Source: Gammaproteobacteria bacterium (GTDB taxonomy: Bacteria > Pseudomonadota > Gammaproteobacteria > CAMYNG01). Taken from it: a stretch of DNA of 35,682 nucleotides. Below the pieces are notes generated by a model that saw nothing but the letters and a program-made list of their open reading frames with translations, was not told the origin of the DNA and ran no database searches. The stretch is taken from contig DRKU01000111.1 of the NCBI GenBank assembly GCA_011051615.1, positions 1 to 35,682 on the forward strand. Reading direction: 5' to 3'. Of this stretch, positions 32,995 through 35,682 are shown piece after piece (within the stretch, counting starts at the first letter, position 1; every line of letters begins with the position of its first letter). Both the position numbers and the translations under genes were made by a program.

Positions 32995-33087
32995 CTATTG
33001 CATCCTCCGGACACGCATGGGCATACGCACCGCCAGCCAGCGGTGCAGGGTGCTCATCGGTTTGGTCATGAAGTCTGCCTGTAACAT
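32995..33087 (-). CDS. Possible leader peptide (30 aa, Met/Arg-rich)
   Basis: Short ORF not in the track: ATG at 33087, stop TAG at 32995. The 30-aa product has six Met and six Arg (…HRWLAVRMPMRVRRMQ). The ORF ends 42 bp before the terminator stem upstream of the EamA permease. Ribosome site is weak (no clear Shine-Dalgarno; in-frame ATGs at 33069 and 33057 are alternatives). Its position between terminator and upstream gene, and its Met/Arg content, fit a leader peptide, but it could be chance. Confidence 0.35.
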   Translation of the reverse strand: MLQADFMTKPMSTLHRWLAVRMPMRVRRMQ

Positions 33088-33148
33088 GCGCACCAGTGTG
33101 CGCCGGGCGGGGGTGGACTGTCAACCGTACGTTTGTGCAAAGGTGAAC

Positions 33149-33379
33149 TCAGTCCGGCAGGACACGTTGCAGGGAACGAAAACGGTGCTCGGCATCAAAG
33201 GTGATGACGAACTCGCCGCTCACCCCCTCGTGAGTGACAAAGGGCCGCAGGTGTTCGGCCGGGAAGCGCACACGACGCCCGTCGTGGGCAACAACCGCCA
33301 CCTGGCGTGCCGTGCCCGTATAGAAGCGCAGGAAGTCCGCGGCGCTCAGGGCAAGAGAAAAACGCAGGGTCTGGCTCAT
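33149..33379 (-). CDS. DUF2835 family protein
   Basis: A 76-aa protein starting MSQTLRFSLALSAADFLRFYTG. The DUF2835 core is clear: ADFLRFYTGTARQVAVVAHDGRRVRFPAEHLRPFVTHEGVSGEFVITFD (read in parts). A PilZ-like small beta-barrel has been proposed for similar small domains, but no role is established. I chose the ATG at 33379 over the ORF-track start at 33409, since the first ten residues there lack family similarity. It is divergent from the FGGY kinase gene (47-bp gap). Confidence 0.82.
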   Translation of the reverse strand: MSQTLRFSLALSAADFLRFYTGTARQVAVVAHDGRRVRFPAEHLRPFVTHEGVSGEFVITFDAEHRFRSLQRVLPD

Positions 33380-33426
33380 GGACACAAGTATAGCCGGCGC
33401 GGCGTGCACGGTGCCGATGGACTACC

Positions 33427-34923
33427 ATGTGGGTTATGAGTCCCCGCCCCGCTCACGACGCCGTCCTCGCCATCGACCAGGGTGGCCACAGCACCCGTTG
33501 CCTCGCCTTCGATGCATGTGGTCGCCTGCTGGCAGAGCACCGCGAGGCGGTCAGTGAGACGCGCCCCGCGCCCGGCTTCGTGGAGCAGGATCCCGCGGCC
33601 CTGCTCGCCTCCCTGCATGCCACCGTCGATACCGTGTTCACCCAACTGGCCGAGCGAGACATCACGGTCTGCGCAGTGGGGCTGGCGACCCAACGCTCCA
33701 GCCTGTGCTGCTGGCACCGCGACACCGGTGCCGCCCTGAGCCCGGTGATCAGCTGGCAGGACACACGCAACCGCGAACTGTGCGATGCGCTACAGGCGCA
33801 CGCGGAGGACATCCACGCACGCACGGGGCTCATGCTCTCGCCCCACTACGGCGCGAGCAAGTTGCGCTGGCTGCTGGATCACCTGCCGTCGCTGGAAGCG
33901 GCCCACGCAGAGGGGAAACTGTGCGCCGGGCCTTTGGCCAGCTTCCTGCTCGCGCGGCTGCTGAGAAACACGCCCTGCGTGGCCGATCCCACCAATGCCG
34001 CGCGCACCCTGCTGCTCAATCGCGAGACGCTGGACTGGGACAGCCACCTGCTGGCACTCTTCAGGCTGTCCGCCGACATCCTGCCACGGGTGGTAAACAA
34101 TGTGGCAGACTTTGGCGCCCTGCCTGTGGGCCACGCAGACCTGCCACTGCGACTGTGTATCGGCGATCAATCGGCGGCGGTCTTCGCCTGGGGTGAACCA
34201 CGCACCGACACCGTATGCCTCAACATCGGCACCGGCGCCTTCGTGCTCCTGCCCTGTGACCGCGCACCCACCGACACCGACGGCCTGCTCAACAGCACCC
34301 TGGTGCGGACAGCGCACATTCACCTGCATGCGCTGGAAGGCACCATCAACGGAGCGGCCAGCGCACTGGACTGGCTGGCGGCGCGCCATGACACCGACAG
34401 CGGCAAGTTGATCGCGGCCCTGCCGGGCTGGCTCGCCGAGGCGACCAACCCGCCCCTGTTCCTCAACGGGATCTCGGGACTGGCCGCACCCTGGTGGCGG
34501 GCCGACTTCACATCACGCTTCGCAGGTAGTGGATCGGAAAGTTCGCTGGCAGGCGAGGCCGTCGCCGTGGTGGAGAGTATCGTCTTTCTTGCCTGGACCA
34601 TCATCCGGCGCATGCAGGCACTGGGACACGGCCCGCGTGCCATCCGCGTCAGCGGCGGACTCGGACGCCTCGATGGCCTGTGCCAGCGCCTCGCCGATCT
34701 CGGTGGCCTGCCAGTGACACGCCCCACTGAATGCGAAGCCACTGCGCGCGGCAGCGCCTGGCTGCTGTGGCAACACGGTCCGGGCGAACAGGCGCTGACA
34801 GAGACGGACTGGCGCATAACAGAGAGCACGGAGGAATTTATACCGCAGGAAAATCCGCCGCTACACGGGCGTTACCGGCGTTGGTCAATGGAGATGGACA
34901 AGGCGCTGGAAAATCCGGCCTGA
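33427..34923 (+). CDS. FGGY-family carbohydrate kinase
   Basis: A 498-aa kinase of the ribokinase-unrelated FGGY (glycerol kinase/xylulokinase) superfamily. Two actin-like domains are visible: N-terminal LAIDQGGHSTRCLAFD (phosphate-1 loop) and VGLATQRSSLCCW; ISWQDTRN; central IGDQSAAVFAWG; NIGTGAFVLLP (phosphate-2); and C-terminal RVSGGLGRLDGLCQRLADL plus ECEATARGSAWL (adenosine motif). It phosphorylates a polyol or sugar with ATP; which one is not readable. The DQG-G-H-S-T loop differs from the DQGTTS of true glycerol kinase, so glycerol is not claimed. The start is ATG 33427 (MWVMSPRP); ATG 33436 is an alternative. It stands alone. Confidence 0.87.
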   Translation: MWVMSPRPAHDAVLAIDQGGHSTRCLAFDACGRLLAEHREAVSETRPAPGFVEQDPAALLASLHATVDTVFTQLAERDITVCAVGLATQRSSLCCWHRDTGAALSPVISWQDTRNRELCDALQAHAEDIHARTGLMLSPHYGASKLRWLLDHLPSLEAAHAEGKLCAGPLASFLLARLLRNTPCVADPTNAARTLLLNRETLDWDSHLLALFRLSADILPRVVNNVADFGALPVGHADLPLRLCIGDQSAAVFAWGEPRTDTVCLNIGTGAFVLLPCDRAPTDTDGLLNSTLVRTAHIHLHALEGTINGAASALDWLAARHDTDSGKLIAALPGWLAEATNPPLFLNGISGLAAPWWRADFTSRFAGSGSESSLAGEAVAVVESIVFLAWTIIRRMQALGHGPRAIRVSGGLGRLDGLCQRLADLGGLPVTRPTECEATARGSAWLLWQHGPGEQALTETDWRITESTEEFIPQENPPLHGRYRRWSMEMDKALENPA

Positions 34924-34937
34924 TTGCCGGCAAAAAA

Positions 34938-35174
34938 TCAGCCTTCTTCATCCTTACGGTACGGGGGCGTAGTGTGTCCGTAGCGATGCGCCAGAACCGC
35001 CAGCGTAACAATGGCAATATACAAAGACATGCGCACCGGCAGCTTACCGGAGTCAAGATACATCGCAACCATGGCCAGCACTTCCAGGTAAATGAACAGA
35101 AGCAGCAGGTCCGCCAGACGCACCGTCCTGGCTTCTATCATGACCTTGATCTCGATACCAACGGCTATAGCTCC
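34938..35174 (-). pseudogene. PsiE-like membrane protein, N-terminally truncated
   Basis: The C-terminal 78 codons of the frame 34938..35375 match the PsiE family (phosphate-starvation-inducible membrane protein): GIEIKVMIEARTVRLADLLLLFIYLEVLAM, a conserved Asp-Ser-Gly-Lys-Leu-Pro-Val-Arg loop, and YIAIVTLAVLAHRYG (all in parts). Two membrane helices remain; the family has about four, so the N-terminal half is missing. The frame runs straight on from a methyltransferase remnant, at the junction ...IPMI|GAIAVG. It could still be translated as a 145-aa fusion from the ATG at 35375, but a functional product is doubtful. It is convergent to the FGGY gene (14-bp gap). Confidence 0.65.
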
Positions 35175-35379
35175 TATCATGGGGATTGAGTTATCAACCC
35201 CAATAACATGCCCACCAAGCACTAAACTTGCAATCTCCGTCACCTTTCCATCACCACAGCCTACATCCGGGATTCTTTCTGTCCAGGAAAGTGACAATTT
35301 ACCAACTAAGTTCCATGGCCCATTGTTGGGCTTTGAAATTTTTCTCATAATCTTCTGCATTCCAGTTATATGCACTCAT
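35175..35379 (-). pseudogene. Truncated, frameshifted class I SAM methyltransferase cassette gene
   Basis: From the ATG at 35379 the frame reads MSAYNWNAEDYEKNF...QQWAMEL, then stops at SW*. One extra A (at about 35307) shifts it; in the next frame it goes on as LVGKLSLSWTERIPDVGCGDGKVTEIASLV...GHVIGVDNSIPMI. That is the N-terminal part of a class I methyltransferase with the SAM motif D-V-G-C-G-D-G-K and the acidic VIGVDNS. The family has about 250 aa; here it ends near residue 68 at the fusion to PsiE. The start lies 12 bp after the attC core, as in integron cassettes. The frameshift could be a sequencing error; the truncation and fusion would not be. Confidence 0.75.
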
Positions 35380-35391
35380 GCTTCTCTTTTC

Positions 35392-35466
35392 GCATAACGA
35401 TTGAAATAACCGGCGCGCGTTAGCGCGTCCGGTGCCGAAGGCGCGAAGTTGATTGACTTGTTATAA
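35392..35466 (-). repeat. attC: Integron attC recombination site (about 75 bp)
   Basis: Read on the minus strand: R'' TTATAAC (35466-35460), L''-like AAGTCAATCAA, a variable hairpin region (several short inverted repeats, e.g. CGCGC-GTTA-GCGCG on the plus strand), L'-like TTATTTCAAT, and R' GTTATGC (35398-35392), a GTTRRRY-like core. The order and inverted symmetry of these boxes and the 75-bp length are those of attC (59-base element) sites. A gene ends just upstream and another begins 12 bp downstream, as in a cassette array. Confidence 0.75.
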
Positions 35467-35482
35467 GGCGCCTTCTCCACTG

Positions 35483-35682
35483 CTAACCATTTCTATTCAT
35501 TTCTTTCGCTCGATCGTAGCAAGCACCGCACAACAACGTTACACCAGCAAACTCCTCAGACTCATCGGTCCATTCGCCGCCAGTACTATTTACTTTATCT
35601 TCGCAGGCATCACACCATGAATCTGGGCGGGCGTTTCCCGGTTCCGGCTCTGCGGACCAGAAGCCTCGTGGCTCACCATCGC
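35483..35682 (-). CDS. Integron cassette protein with two CxxC motifs, partial (5' end outside window)
   Basis: An open frame from the window edge (first complete codon ends at 35680) to TAG at 35483 gives the last 65 residues: DGEPRGFWSAEPEPGN..., then SWCDACE and LLCGACYDRAKEMN. Two CxxC motifs 33 residues apart suggest a zinc- or iron-binding ribbon. It is acidic, and its tail ends 16 bp before attC, as a cassette gene should. I have seen similar small Cys-pair proteins encoded in cassettes, with no known function. The ORF track omits it because it is open at the edge. Confidence 0.7.
   Translation of the reverse strand, partial: DGEPRGFWSAEPEPGNARPDSWCDACEDKVNSTGGEWTDESEEFAGVTLLCGACYDRAKEMNRNG

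Overview
The window is GC-rich, gene-dense bacterial chromosome. Rsd/AlgQ, DUF2835, DUF2333, a Slt70-type transglycosylase, NadA and a PsiE-like fragment together point to a gammaproteobacterium. Several sulfur-related genes (YeeE/YedE transporter, TusA-like carrier, DUF523/TudS-like protein) would suit a Chromatiales-like sulfur bacterium, but that placement is inference. No rRNA, tRNA, transposase or CRISPR was recognised.

Layout. 1-2.8 kb (minus): the N-terminal 187 codons of a DUF6969-like gene, a YeeE/YedE sulfur transporter translationally coupled to a small membrane-anchored protein with a six-fold S/N-P-C-S-L repeat, and a DUF488 gene. 2.8-6.4 kb: a DUF4390 plus TlpA-like thioredoxin pair, then small conserved hypotheticals. 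6.4-7.2 kb: a gene-free stretch. 7.2-11.9 kb (minus): an orphan ParA ATPase, a 613-aa protein with a degenerate PilZ-like C-terminus, and a YbaK-like/HDOD regulator with a very good terminator. 11.9-18.9 kb: nadA with a long palindrome-rich leader, a MgtC/DUF4010 membrane protein, a paralogue of the 5.5-6.4 kb hypothetical, an AEC permease coupled to a Nudix hydrolase, DUF2333, and a TudS-like DUF523 protein. 19-23.6 kb (plus): a compact exporter operon of adaptor, ABC ATPase and two MacB-type permeases, followed by a TusA-like carrier with an altered CPxP motif. 23.6-27.7 kb (minus): ilvD, an orphan sensor kinase, a MazG-like pyrophosphohydrolase and an 87-aa hypothetical, possibly one operon. 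27.9-34.9 kb: slt, two small genes absent from the ORF track (47 and 51 aa), rsd, a DMT permease with a possible attenuator, DUF2835 and an FGGY kinase.

The right end (34.9-35.7 kb) differs. It reads as the distal end of an integron cassette array on the minus strand: the 3' end of a two-CxxC-motif cassette protein, a 75-bp attC site, and a frameshifted methyltransferase cassette truncated and fused in frame to a PsiE-like fragment. Integron cassettes are oriented away from attI, so any integrase should lie to the right of the window.

Strongest leads: the attC/cassette end; the SPCSL-repeat protein coupled to a sulfur transporter; the 51-aa ORF whose promoter -35 lies inside a 33-bp inverted repeat and which has its own terminator; and the leader-ORF/terminator arrangement ahead of the DMT permease. 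Everything was read by eye from the sequence; family names rest on remembered motifs, not on searches.
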